Source: JASMHC01 sp964476515 (GTDB lineage Bacteria; Pseudomonadota; Alphaproteobacteria; Rhodobacterales; Rhodobacteraceae). Taken from it: 49,781 nucleotides of DNA. The position numbers and the translations under genes were made by a program. The DNA lies in NCBI GenBank assembly GCA_964476515.1, contig CAYZAY010000007.1:1-49781 (forward strand), read 5' to 3'. This document shows positions 17,723 through 25,958 of this stretch, piece after piece. Numbering within the stretch: the first letter of the stretch is position 1; every line of letters begins with the position of its first letter. Under the pieces are notes generated by a model. It had not been told where the DNA came from, did no database searches, and worked only from the letters and a program-made list of their open reading frames with translations.

Positions 17723-19075
17723 CTATTTCGCGTCGCGCTTTGCCTTCGCGGCTTTCAACTTTTTAACAAGACGAGGCACAAAACCCTCGCTGTTTTTTTG
17801 CACCGCACGCGCTACTGCCAACGCATCGTCCGGTACGTCCTTTGTAATAACTGAGCCAGCAGCCGTCATCGCACCGTTGCCAACTGTCACAGGCGCGACC
17901 AGAGAACTGTTCGTGCCGATAAATGCCCCTGCCCCAATTGTGGTTTTGTGTTTAAGCACACCATCATAATTACAGGTCACGGTTCCGGCGCCAATATTGG
18001 CCCCCTCGCCTATTGTAGCATCGCCGATATAGGTCAGGTGATTAACCTTAGCGCCTTTGGCTATGGCTGCCTTTTTCGTTTCGACAAAGTTGCCGACTTT
18101 GGCACCTTCGCCAATGTCACTACCCGGGCGAATTCGGGCGTAGGGACCGACTGTAGCACCACTGCGGATCATGCAGTCTTCAAGGTGGCTAAAGGCGCGG
18201 ATGTTGGCGTGGCCTTCGACTGTCACACCGACACCAAACACGACATTCGGTTCAACCACAACGTCTTTGCCCAAACGGGTGTCATACGAGAAATAGACAC
18301 TGTCAGCCGCTTGCAAGGTCGCGCCGTTCAGCATTGCGGCTTCACGGGCTTCGGCTTGGAATATCGCTTCGGCTTTCGCAAGCTCGGGCCGCGAATTGAT
18401 CCCCAAGGTTTCGGATTCATCGCAAGTGACGGCGACGCAGCGTTTGCCTGCAGTATTGGCGATTTCAACGATATCCGTCAGGTAATATTCGCCCGATGCG
18501 TTATCATTACCGACCTTAGATATCAGATCGAACAGAAGTTCAGAGTTCGCACAAACAACGCCCGAATTGCACAGAGCGACGGCCAGTTCGTCTTCGCTGG
18601 CGTCCTTTGCTTCGACGATCCGCTTCAGGCTGCCGTCCTTAACGATCAAGCGACCGTATTTGCCAGGTGTTTCAGCATCAAAGCCCAGAATGACAACATC
18701 TGCACCTTGGGATCGTGCGGCCAGCATACTGCGAAGCGTATCGGGTTTGATAAACGGCGTGTCGCCATAAAGAACAATTGCATCACCATCATATCCGGCC
18801 AATGCATCACGTGCCTGATCGACCGCGTGGGCGGTTCCCAGCCGTTCTGATTGAAGGACTACTTGTGCGTCTGGAAAATCAGACACCAGCGCCTGTTCAA
18901 CTTGATCCGCACCGTGGCCAACCACAACAATGCTACGATCCGTACCTAGACCATCGGCCGAGCGGATAGCGTGCGCAACCAGAGGTGCACCTGCCACTTG
19001 GTGCAAGACTTTCGGAAGGTCAGATTTCATCCGCGTACCCTGTCCGGCCGCGAGAACAATCAATGCTACGTTCAT
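17723..19075 (-). CDS. glmU: Bifunctional GlcNAc-1-P uridyltransferase / glucosamine-1-P acetyltransferase
   Basis: Acetylates glucosamine-1-phosphate, then couples it to UTP to give UDP-GlcNAc. Of 450 residues, about 1-230 are the nucleotidyltransferase (LAAGQGTRMKSDLPKVLHQV, YGDTPF) and 250-430 are a left-handed beta helix of hexapeptide repeats (GATVGPYARIRPGSDIGEGA, VNHLTYIGDATIGEGANIGA). The C-terminus is Lys-rich (LVKKLKAAKAKRDAK). I set the start at ATG 19075 by homology; an in-frame TTG at 19093 is possible. It is the first gene of glmU-glmS-glmM, so the three together form one pathway unit. Confidence 0.96.
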   Translation of the reverse strand: MNVALIVLAAGQGTRMKSDLPKVLHQVAGAPLVAHAIRSADGLGTDRSIVVVGHGADQVEQALVSDFPDAQVVLQSERLGTAHAVDQARDALAGYDGDAIVLYGDTPFIKPDTLRSMLAARSQGADVVILGFDAETPGKYGRLIVKDGSLKRIVEAKDASEDELAVALCNSGVVCANSELLFDLISKVGNDNASGEYYLTDIVEIANTAGKRCVAVTCDESETLGINSRPELAKAEAIFQAEAREAAMLNGATLQAADSVYFSYDTRLGKDVVVEPNVVFGVGVTVEGHANIRAFSHLEDCMIRSGATVGPYARIRPGSDIGEGAKVGNFVETKKAAIAKGAKVNHLTYIGDATIGEGANIGAGTVTCNYDGVLKHKTTIGAGAFIGTNSSLVAPVTVGNGAMTAAGSVITKDVPDDALAVARAVQKNSEGFVPRLVKKLKAAKAKRDAK

Positions 19076-19153
19076 TTCAAAATGTGATCTCAAATTACTT
19101 GAGCCTCATTTACTTAATTTCCCTTAAGGAACCAAGTCAGGATTTCGTTAGGT

Positions 19154-19174
19154 GGCAACTAATAGCAAGTTGCC
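19154..19174. promoter_or_regulatory. Inverted repeat upstream of glmU
   Basis: Arms GGCAACT and AGTTGCC with a 7-base spacer lie in the 178-bp gap before glmU. A short A/T palindrome (CCAAATTTTGG) lies about 20 bp further upstream. The gap probably holds the glmUSM promoter, and these repeats may be operator sites. No matching regulator is recognised. Confidence 0.3.
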
Positions 19175-19253
19175 CTCGAAGCACCACCAAATTTTGGTTT
19201 CAACCCTGAAATACAACGGTTTTCATTGGCAATCTATTGCCGATCACGTTGTG

Positions 19254-20288
19254 TCAGAGGCTTGCGTCCGGAAGGAAACTTTCGGGGATCATATCTGTCG
19301 AATCCAGCACCAAATCTGCCATGACTTCCGCCACTTTCGCCGCCATGCCAAAGCCGATTTTGAACCCGCCATTCGCGATGTACTGACCCGATTTAAAAGG
19401 ATGCTCGCCCAGCATTGGGGCACGACTGCGCGCCCTAGGTCGAACACCGGCCCAGCGGTCGATGACGTGTGCATCTTTCAGAACCGGAAACGCATCTATC
19501 GCGCGAACAAGCACATCATCCAACAAATGATCCGTTGTAGATGGGTCATCAAACTCTCGTTCGCTTGTCGATCCGATCCCGACAGTTCCGTTTGTATGAG
19601 GTACAATGTGAAGCGCATCTACGAACAGTTGCGGTTTGTCCCGCGCATCAAATTCCAGAAGGGCCGATTGACCTTTGATGCCAGCCCCAACCAGACGTCC
19701 GCGTTCTGCTGATAGCTGTTCAAGTCCTTGATAGCCGGTTGCCCAAACGACCTGCCCCAAGTCATCAGCATCAGGCACTACCGAAACCCCTTTTCGCCCA
19801 AGCGCGGCAACAAGCGACGCGCAAGCCAGACGGGGGTGCATACGGGCCGTCAACGTGTCGTGGATCAGAAATCCAGTCTCAGATCGCGGGGCCCAAGGCG
19901 CGAATTCTTCAGCACTGACAATGTTCCAAGCCGCCGAACCTTTCCACAAATCCTGAGCGTTGACAGAGCGTTCCCGTGCTAGTTCCAGCGCGTGATCGCT
20001 CGGGATAGGTTGCAGACGTCCAGTGCGTGCATACCCCGAAGTAACCCCCGAGACCTCATCCACCTCTTGCCAGAACTTTTCAGCCGCGATCAGGCTTTGG
20101 AATTGAAACTCTTTCTTTTCGTTCCAATTTTCCGGCGTATGAGGCGCCAACGCCCCGACCAAGCCACCGCTTGACCCAGCCCCAGCCCCGTTTGGGTCAA
20201 CGACCGCGACCTTGGCGCCTCGTTGAACACATACCCATGCGATGGAGAGACCGAAAATGCCCGCCCCTCGAATAGTCACATCCACCAT
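19254..20288 (-). CDS. FAD-dependent oxidoreductase, probable MnmC oxidase half (DAO family)
   Basis: A 344-residue D-amino-acid-oxidase family flavoenzyme. The FAD dinucleotide site GAGIFGLSIAWVC is at about 7-19, GSSGGLVGALAPH follows at about 38, and the C-terminal GVRPRARSRAPMLGEHP and ANGGFKIGFGMAAKVAEVM match the oxidase half of MnmC. MnmC oxidase removes the carboxymethyl group from cmnm5s2U34 in tRNA. In E. coli it is fused to the methyltransferase; here the methyltransferase MnmD is the adjacent divergent gene. That neighbour makes the assignment likely, but a DadA- or ThiO-type amino acid oxidase is the alternative. The start at 20288 has GGGGATT upstream. Confidence 0.75.
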   Translation of the reverse strand: MVDVTIRGAGIFGLSIAWVCVQRGAKVAVVDPNGAGAGSSGGLVGALAPHTPENWNEKKEFQFQSLIAAEKFWQEVDEVSGVTSGYARTGRLQPIPSDHALELARERSVNAQDLWKGSAAWNIVSAEEFAPWAPRSETGFLIHDTLTARMHPRLACASLVAALGRKGVSVVPDADDLGQVVWATGYQGLEQLSAERGRLVGAGIKGQSALLEFDARDKPQLFVDALHIVPHTNGTVGIGSTSEREFDDPSTTDHLLDDVLVRAIDAFPVLKDAHVIDRWAGVRPRARSRAPMLGEHPFKSGQYIANGGFKIGFGMAAKVAEVMADLVLDSTDMIPESFLPDASL

Positions 20289-20350
20289 TGCCAATCCCCG
20301 CGAAGCCTTACATGGTCGCCAAATCAATCGCTTCCATACGGGATCGCGCG

Positions 20351-21028
20351 ATGCAACGCCAGCAAGCAGATTTGGAATGGCACGACACTGGGGTGCCGGT
20401 TTCCAAGCAATTTAACGACCCGTATTTCTCGCTTGAAAACGGGCTGGAAGAAACACGTCATGTGTTTTTATCCGGCAACGGCTTGCCCGAGCGGTTTGTG
20501 GATGGCTTTCACATTGCTGAACTTGGCTTTGGAACTGGGTTGAACCTACTGGCAAGCTGGCAGGCGTGGCGGGATCATGGGTGCGCAGGTAAGCTTCACT
20601 TCACGAGCTTTGAACTGTTCCCGATGGGCCCCGACGAAATGGCCAAAAGCCTTGCCCTGTTTCCTGTCGATCAAGATCTGGCAACCAGACTTGTCAGCGC
20701 TATGCGGGTGGGCGACACGCGTTTTGAGGCCGACGATCTGGTGTTCAATCTGGTGATTGACGATGCGCGGGAAACTGTTGCGAGTTGGCATTCAACTGCC
20801 GACGCGTGGTTCCTCGACGGGTTTTCGCCTGCAAAAAACCCCGAGCTTTGGGAAGCCGATCTTATGCAAGCTGTGTTCGACCACACCCGCACCCAAGGCA
20901 CTGTGGCAACTTACACCGCCGCTGGCGCAGTTCGCCGTGCTTTGGCCGATGTCGGCTTTGAGGTTGAGCGCATCAAAGGCTTTGGCCGAAAACGTCATAT
21001 GACAATCGCGAAAAGGATGGCGAAATGA
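20351..21028 (+). CDS. mnmD: tRNA (5-methylaminomethyl-2-thiouridine)-methyltransferase MnmD
   Basis: Completes mnm5s2U at wobble position 34 of several tRNAs using S-adenosylmethionine. The 225-residue protein has GVPVSKQFNDPYFSLENGLEE at the N-terminus, the SAM motif ELGFGTGLNLL near 57, the catalytic-site DAWFLDGFSPAKNPELW near 155, and GFGRKRHMTIA at the end. This is the full MnmC N-terminal half as a separate protein. The frame is open upstream to 20288 with an ATG at 20312; I prefer ATG 20351 because GGGA precedes it and the N-terminus then matches stand-alone MnmD. Its stop overlaps the start of the EamA transporter gene. Confidence 0.9.
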   Translation: MQRQQADLEWHDTGVPVSKQFNDPYFSLENGLEETRHVFLSGNGLPERFVDGFHIAELGFGTGLNLLASWQAWRDHGCAGKLHFTSFELFPMGPDEMAKSLALFPVDQDLATRLVSAMRVGDTRFEADDLVFNLVIDDARETVASWHSTADAWFLDGFSPAKNPELWEADLMQAVFDHTRTQGTVATYTAAGAVRRALADVGFEVERIKGFGRKRHMTIAKRMAK

Positions 21029-21891
21029 ATGATGGCAACCTTCGCCTAGGCATCATCCTTATGGTGAGCACGACCTTTATCTTCGCGGTTCAGGACGGCA
21101 TTTCGCGCCACTTGGCAGAAGAATACAACGTTCTGATGGTCGTCATGATCCGCTATTGGTTCTTTGCGGCCTTCGTGCTGACGGTCACGTCACGCCAAGC
21201 GGGCAGCATCCGAAAAGCGGCCTTCTCAACCCAACCAATCCTACAGTCGTTAAGGTCTTTGATCCTGATCGTCGAAATCTGCGTAATGGTCTATGCGTTC
21301 ACACTTCTAGGGCTTGTGGAAAGTCACGCCGTGTTCACCAGCTATCCCTTGGTTATTGCCGCTCTGTCCGGCCCCATTTTGGGCGAAAAAGTTGGGTGGC
21401 GGCGTTGGGCTGCAATCGGGGTTGGCTTCGTCGGTGTTCTGATCATCCTAAGACCCGGCTTCGGCGTGTTTTCCCCCGCCGCAATCGTGCCGTTGATCTC
21501 GGCGATGCTATTCGCGCTCTATGGGCTGTTGACCCGCTACGCCGCCAAAAAGGACAGCGCCAACACGTCGTTCTTCTGGACCGGCACGGTCGGCGCGGTT
21601 GCGATCACTGCAGTGGGTATCTGGTACTGGGAACCTATGTCGTCAAGCGATTGGGTCTGGATGTCAGCGCTATGCGTTTCTGGCGCATTGGGACATTTCA
21701 CCCTGATCAAATGTTACGAAGTCGCCGAGGCCAGTTCAGTCCAACCGTTTGCTTATCTACAACTGGTCTTCGCTTCGATTATCGGGATCACGCTTCTGGG
21801 TGAGCATCTTGAAACCAACGTGGCGATTGGGGCGGCGGTCGTTGTTCTAAGCGGGCTGTTCACCCTATGGAGAGAGCGGGTTCAGCGTTGA
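21025..21891 (+). CDS. EamA/DMT family transporter
   Basis: A 288-residue inner membrane protein with about ten hydrophobic segments arranged as two EamA repeats (about 8-135 and 150-285). The pattern LLVESHAVFTSYPLVIAALSGPILGEKVGWRRWAA and the second-repeat equivalent LLGEHLETNVAIGA are typical of drug/metabolite transporters. Substrates of this group are diverse (amino acids, nucleosides, S-adenosylmethionine), and none can be read from the sequence. It is translationally coupled to mnmD by an ATGA overlap. Its 3' end overlaps the convergent transglycosylase gene by 27 bp. Confidence 0.88.
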   Translation: MNDGNLRLGIILMVSTTFIFAVQDGISRHLAEEYNVLMVVMIRYWFFAAFVLTVTSRQAGSIRKAAFSTQPILQSLRSLILIVEICVMVYAFTLLGLVESHAVFTSYPLVIAALSGPILGEKVGWRRWAAIGVGFVGVLIILRPGFGVFSPAAIVPLISAMLFALYGLLTRYAAKKDSANTSFFWTGTVGAVAITAVGIWYWEPMSSSDWVWMSALCVSGALGHFTLIKCYEVAEASSVQPFAYLQLVFASIIGITLLGEHLETNVAIGAAVVVLSGLFTLWRERVQR

Positions 21892-23823
21892 TCCTGCAAG
21901 CTCTTGGCTAAAGGGAAGGTCTTGGGGCAATCCAATTCGGGCGCGGTACGCAGGTAGAGATTCCGACACCCGCATCACGTAGTTTCTCGTTTCTCGGTAA
22001 GGGATGGATTCCACCCAATCAACAACGTCCATGCTTCCCGAACGAGGATCACCAAGCGTTTGAAGCCATTGATCAACTCGGTTAGGCCCAGCGTTATAAG
22101 CCGCTGCAATCAAGACCACATTGCCGTCAAACCTTTCGGCAAGTTCAGCAAGATACGCGCTTCCCAACGCTGCGTTGTAGCGCCAATCGGTGATAAGACG
22201 CTGTTGATCGCTTGGTAGATCAAGCTTGCCGGACATTTCGGTCGCCGTTCCGGGCATAAGCTGTAGCAACCCTTTTGCACCCGCGCGGCTTACCGCTTCG
22301 GGATCAAATTCGCTTTCGCGACGGGCGATTGAAAGCACCAACTCTGGGTCAATTGGCAAACCATAGTCACTCATCGGGTGCATCGGGTAATATGCGTTGA
22401 ATGCAAGCTCTCCCATCCGCAACCCGTGCTTAGCCACACGCAGGGCCAAGTGGGGCTGGTTTAGCTGTTCAAGCATGCTGCCAAGTAGGATCAATTCTTC
22501 AAGTGAAAGATCTTCGGACAGTTGCACAAAAAACCGCTCAGCAAGGTAGAGTTCGTCAATCGAAAGGCTCAAAAGGCCCGCGTGAAATACTTCGCTATGG
22601 GTAAATTCAGCCTGCTTCCACGCGTCTTGGGGAATGCGGTAAATCGGATATCTCGGGTAATGACCAAGCTTTTCTGCGGCTAACAACCCGTAATAAGCCG
22701 TGCTGTGGCGCGCCGCTTCTTCATAGGAAATTGCGGCCGCTCGTGCCTCACCTTTTGCCTCAAAGGCACGGCCCAGCCAGTATCCAGCACGCGCAAGCGA
22801 AATGGGGCTATCAACGGCTTCAAGCAACGCCTGAAAGTGCTCAATCGCTTGATCGGGGTCGGAAAGGTGCTTTAGCGCGATAAATCCAGCAACCCATTCC
22901 AGATCGGCAAATGCGCCGTGGGTCGGATCAAGATAATGGCGCGAGGCAAGTTCGTGCGCTAACTTGTAGTCCCCTTCAGACAGTTTTTCGCGGGCGATCA
23001 GACGGCGCTGTCCGGCCCAGTATTCGGGGCGTCCCAGAGCTTCTTTCGATGCACTTCTTTCCCGCAGAATGGCCAGCGCGTCAACGTCTCGGCCTTTGCG
23101 TATGCGCCATGTGAAGCGTTCGTACGCTAGCCCCGGGTCGTCTTTTAAGGCCGCCGGAATTGCGGCTATCAAATCGTCAACGCCATCCTTGTCAGCGCGA
23201 AGGGCACTGCGGGCCGCTGCCAGTTTTTGCCAATCTGCAGAGACCAGAGGATACATCCGCGCAACTTCTTGCGCTGAATCTTCCCACAGCATTTTGTCCA
23301 ATCTGGCGGCATGGAGGTTGCTTACAACCTTTTCAAACTGCTTGAGCGATGCTTCGAATTCGACGTCCGACATGGTGTCGTTCAGCCAGCTGTCCTCGAT
23401 GATCTTCTCGGCTGCGGCGACCTCACCTGACCGTTCCAATGCCTGAGCGAATAGAATTGCGCCGGTCGCGGTTTGTGGGTCATTGTCCTTAAAGTACGAA
23501 AGAACGTCTTTTGCCGACTGACCGATTAGTGTTTTTTCGCTATTCTTGCGCATCAGTGCGAGACCGGGCCAATCGTGGTTTCGGCCCAAAAACGCAATCA
23601 CTTCTTCGTAGGTGCCGTGGCCCGCCCGAAGTCGATGCCATTCGACAATGTCGGATGCCAATTGACCGTCTCTTGCGGCAAGTTCTACAGCGTTATCCCA
23701 CCGAAAGGCCCGCATCTCTTCCAAGGCAGTTTTCAACGCGACGGGGGTTTCCGCCGCCACAGCAGCGAAAGCGGAGGAAAACGCGACACACAACGTTAGG
23801 AAAACTCGTAGAACGACTTGCAA
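21865..23823 (-). CDS. Soluble lytic murein transglycosylase (Slt70-like, GH23)
   Basis: A periplasmic enzyme that cleaves peptidoglycan glycan strands to 1,6-anhydro-MurNAc ends. In the 652-residue form a signal peptide (LRVFLTLCVAFSSAFAAVAA) precedes a long helical superhelix domain (about 30-470) and the C-terminal GH23 domain. The catalytic Glu is near 503 in ARRESEFDP, followed by SRAGAKGLLQLMP and AAAYNAGPNRV. I chose TTG 23823, with GAGG six bases upstream, over the GTG at 23886, because it puts the signal peptide at the N-terminus. Likely promoter elements lie at 23854-23881, within what the longer version would translate. Confidence 0.92.
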   Translation of the reverse strand: MQVVLRVFLTLCVAFSSAFAAVAAETPVALKTALEEMRAFRWDNAVELAARDGQLASDIVEWHRLRAGHGTYEEVIAFLGRNHDWPGLALMRKNSEKTLIGQSAKDVLSYFKDNDPQTATGAILFAQALERSGEVAAAEKIIEDSWLNDTMSDVEFEASLKQFEKVVSNLHAARLDKMLWEDSAQEVARMYPLVSADWQKLAAARSALRADKDGVDDLIAAIPAALKDDPGLAYERFTWRIRKGRDVDALAILRERSASKEALGRPEYWAGQRRLIAREKLSEGDYKLAHELASRHYLDPTHGAFADLEWVAGFIALKHLSDPDQAIEHFQALLEAVDSPISLARAGYWLGRAFEAKGEARAAAISYEEAARHSTAYYGLLAAEKLGHYPRYPIYRIPQDAWKQAEFTHSEVFHAGLLSLSIDELYLAERFFVQLSEDLSLEELILLGSMLEQLNQPHLALRVAKHGLRMGELAFNAYYPMHPMSDYGLPIDPELVLSIARRESEFDPEAVSRAGAKGLLQLMPGTATEMSGKLDLPSDQQRLITDWRYNAALGSAYLAELAERFDGNVVLIAAAYNAGPNRVDQWLQTLGDPRSGSMDVVDWVESIPYRETRNYVMRVSESLPAYRARIGLPQDLPFSQELAGSTLNPLSP

Positions 23824-23853
23824 TTCCAGCCTCAAATCCCGATAGACGGCGCC

Positions 23854-23881
23854 ACCATACCCGCAGTTGCTGATCTCACAA
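23854..23881 (-). promoter_or_regulatory. Candidate sigma-70 promoter of the transglycosylase gene
   Basis: On the minus strand TTGTGA and TATGGT are separated by 16 bp and lie about 30 bp before the TTG start at 23823. This is a match by eye to -35 and -10 elements only. Confidence 0.35.
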
Positions 23882-23890
23882 CTCACAAAC

Positions 23891-23920
23891 TTGGCAGGGG
23901 GGGGTGTAGGCGGCTAGTGT
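23891..23920 (+). promoter_or_regulatory. Candidate dapA promoter with a G8 tract in the spacer
   Basis: TTGGCA (23891-23896) and TAGTGT (23915-23920) are 18 bp apart, and the spacer begins with a run of eight G (23897-23904). The dapA start lies 52 bp downstream. The elements are called by eye. A homopolymer in a spacer can change length by slippage, which would alter promoter spacing. Confidence 0.35.
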
Positions 23921-23972
23921 CCGCGCATCGAATCTATCGCCCAAAGGGGCGCAAACTTTAAAGGAGCGCATC

Positions 23973-24848
23973 ATGTTCAAAGGATCTTTTCCCGCATTGG
24001 TCACGCCGTTCAAAGACGGCGAGCTGGATTTGGATACGCTTAAGAAACTGGTTGAATGGCACATCGACCAAGGTAGCCACGGGCTTGTTCCTGTCGGCAC
24101 CACCGGTGAAAGCCCGACGCTGACCCATCGCGAACATGAAATCGTGATCGAGGAAGTTGTCAAAGCCGCAGCTGGCCGTATTCCTGTTATCGCGGGCGCG
24201 GGTTCGAACAACACTGCCGAAGGCATTGGCCTTATCCAACACGCAGAACGCGTTGGTGCGGACGCGGCTTTGGTCGTGACCCCGTATTACAACAAGCCGA
24301 ACGCAAACGGTCTTATCGCGCATTTCACTGCTCTGCATAATGCCAGCAACCTACCGATAATCATCTACAACATTCCGGGCCGTTCGGTTGTAGACATGAA
24401 GCCCGATACGATGGGTGAATTGGCAAAGCTTGAGCGCATAGTTGGTGTGAAAGACGCAACCGGTGACATATCCCGAGTTTCACAGCAACGGGGCGCTTGT
24501 GGTGCTGACTTCATCCAACTGTCTGGCGAAGACGCAACTGCACTGGGCTTTAACGCCCACGGTGGCACCGGCTGTATTTCTGTCACTGCTAACGTAGCGC
24601 CGAAGCTTTGCGCTGAATTTCAGGAAGCAACTCTTGCGGGTGACTACGCCAAAGCGCTGGAATATCAGGACCGCCTGATGCCATTGCACGAAGCGATTTT
24701 CATCGAACCGGGCCTCGCTGGCGCGAAATACGGCATGTCCAAGCTTGGTCTTTGCAGCGACGAAGTACGTTTGCCTTTGGTGGGTATTTCGGACGGCACC
24801 AAGAAAGCAATCGACGCAGGGATGCGCCACGCTGGTCTAATCAACTGA
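23973..24848 (+). CDS. dapA: 4-Hydroxy-tetrahydrodipicolinate synthase
   Basis: Condenses pyruvate with aspartate semialdehyde, the first committed step to diaminopimelate and lysine. The 291-residue TIM-barrel protein has the Schiff-base Lys160 in VGVKDATGD, Tyr132 in IIYNIPGR, Thr44/Thr45 in VPVGTTGESPTL and Tyr106 in VVTPYYNKPN, all as in E. coli DapA. The ATG has AAGGAG seven bases upstream. It heads a run of dapA, a P-loop kinase gene and smpB on one strand. Diaminopimelate feeds peptidoglycan, which suits the transglycosylase gene divergent from it. Confidence 0.97.
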   Translation: MFKGSFPALVTPFKDGELDLDTLKKLVEWHIDQGSHGLVPVGTTGESPTLTHREHEIVIEEVVKAAAGRIPVIAGAGSNNTAEGIGLIQHAERVGADAALVVTPYYNKPNANGLIAHFTALHNASNLPIIIYNIPGRSVVDMKPDTMGELAKLERIVGVKDATGDISRVSQQRGACGADFIQLSGEDATALGFNAHGGTGCISVTANVAPKLCAEFQEATLAGDYAKALEYQDRLMPLHEAIFIEPGLAGAKYGMSKLGLCSDEVRLPLVGISDGTKKAIDAGMRHAGLIN

Positions 24849-24881
24849 GCCTGCCCCGTTTCGGGGATAGTGGGGAACACG

Positions 24882-25385
24882 ATGCCGGCCAATGTCTATA
24901 TGATCTGCGGACTTACAGGGGCTGGCAAAACCACTTACGCAAAGCAGCTAAGCCGCGACGTAAACGGGGTGCGCATGTCCATCGACGACTGGATGGCGCG
25001 CCTGTTCTTCATTGACCGCAATCCTTCGTCTGATTTTGAATGGTTTCACGCCCGCGTTCGCCGTTGTTGCACGCAAATGCGCGATACGTCTGAACAGGTT
25101 ATCGGCTCTGGTGGAACGGTCATCTTCGATTGCGGCTTCACCAATCTGGAAGAACGTCAGATTTTCTATGATTGGGCCGACTCACTGGGGTACTCAATGG
25201 CTCTCCATTTCGTGGACGTGCCGAATTCGGTTCGCTGGGATCGCGTACAACACCGCAATTCCGAGCGGGGTGATACTTTCGCCCTTGAGGTCACCCGCGA
25301 GATGTTCGACTTTATGAATCGCATCTGGCAAGGTCCGTCGGATGCGGAAATGCACGAACGCAACGGCGTTTTGATCGAGAATTAA
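24882..25385 (+). CDS. P-loop ATP-binding protein (zeta-toxin/kinase-like), function unknown
   Basis: A 167-residue P-loop protein starting MPANVYMICGLTGAGKTTYA, so the Walker A motif is at about residues 10-17. A second conserved stretch, RMSIDDWMARLFF, and TVIFDCGFTNLEER resemble the small AAA_33/zeta-toxin and polynucleotide-kinase-like phosphotransferases. The substrate is unknown; candidates are a nucleotide, a small metabolite or an RNA end. There is no antitoxin-like neighbour, so a toxin role is unlikely. It starts 33 bp after dapA, with GGGG before the ATG, and its stop is one base before the smpB start, so the three genes are probably one transcript. An in-frame GTG at 24870 is less likely. 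Confidence 0.75.
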   Translation: MPANVYMICGLTGAGKTTYAKQLSRDVNGVRMSIDDWMARLFFIDRNPSSDFEWFHARVRRCCTQMRDTSEQVIGSGGTVIFDCGFTNLEERQIFYDWADSLGYSMALHFVDVPNSVRWDRVQHRNSERGDTFALEVTREMFDFMNRIWQGPSDAEMHERNGVLIEN

Positions 25386-25386
25386 G

Positions 25387-25863
25387 ATGGCAAAGCCAAA
25401 GTCAGACCCAAATTACAAAATCGCTGCCGAAAACCGGCGAGCGCGGTACGACTATGCCATCGAAGATGACATCGAATGCGGCATCATTCTTGAAGGCTCC
25501 GAGGTGAAATCCCTTCGCCTAGGCGGCGCCAATATCGCTGAAAGCTACGCTGCCGTAGAAAACGGAGAGCTTTGGCTGGTTAACTGCTACATCGCCCCCT
25601 ACGAGCAAGCGAAGATGTTTAAACATGAAGAACGTCGGCGTCGTAAATTGCTGGTCAGCAGGAAAGAACTAAGCCGTTTGTGGTCGGACACTCAGCGTAA
25701 GGGCATGACCCTTGTCCCGCTGGTGCTCTATTTTAACCACAAGGGCATAGCGAAACTGAAAATTGGAATCGCTAAGGGTAAGAAGAACGTCGACAAACGC
25801 GCGACCGAAGCGAAACGCGACTGGAATCGCCAGAAACAGCGGCTGCTTCGCCACGGCGACTAG
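25387..25863 (+). CDS. smpB: SsrA-binding protein
   Basis: Binds tmRNA and delivers it to stalled ribosomes in trans-translation. The 158-residue protein has the family core: NRRARYDYAIEDDIECGIILEGSEVKSLRLG at the N-terminal half (split here only by family alignment), YIAPYEQAKMFKHEERRRRKLL in the middle, and the basic C-terminal tail GKKNVDKRATEAKRDWNRQ. No tmRNA gene (ssrA) is visible nearby. It is one base downstream of the P-loop kinase gene and follows the dapA transcript. Confidence 0.96.
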   Translation: MAKPKSDPNYKIAAENRRARYDYAIEDDIECGIILEGSEVKSLRLGGANIAESYAAVENGELWLVNCYIAPYEQAKMFKHEERRRRKLLVSRKELSRLWSDTQRKGMTLVPLVLYFNHKGIAKLKIGIAKGKKNVDKRATEAKRDWNRQKQRLLRHGD

Positions 25864-25958
25864 GTCTTTCGCGACCAAAGTCGAAATGCACCACCAACGG
25901 GCTTGCCCTATGCTAACCTCGGGCGTATTCAAACCAAGGCTTAACGACGGAGAAGACC

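Noticed and set aside
17948..18850. A 300-codon open frame on the plus strand opposite glmU
   Set aside because: It is a shadow of glmU. The glmU frame has all catalytic motifs and the hexapeptide repeats; the opposite frame has no family pattern and no ribosome binding site.
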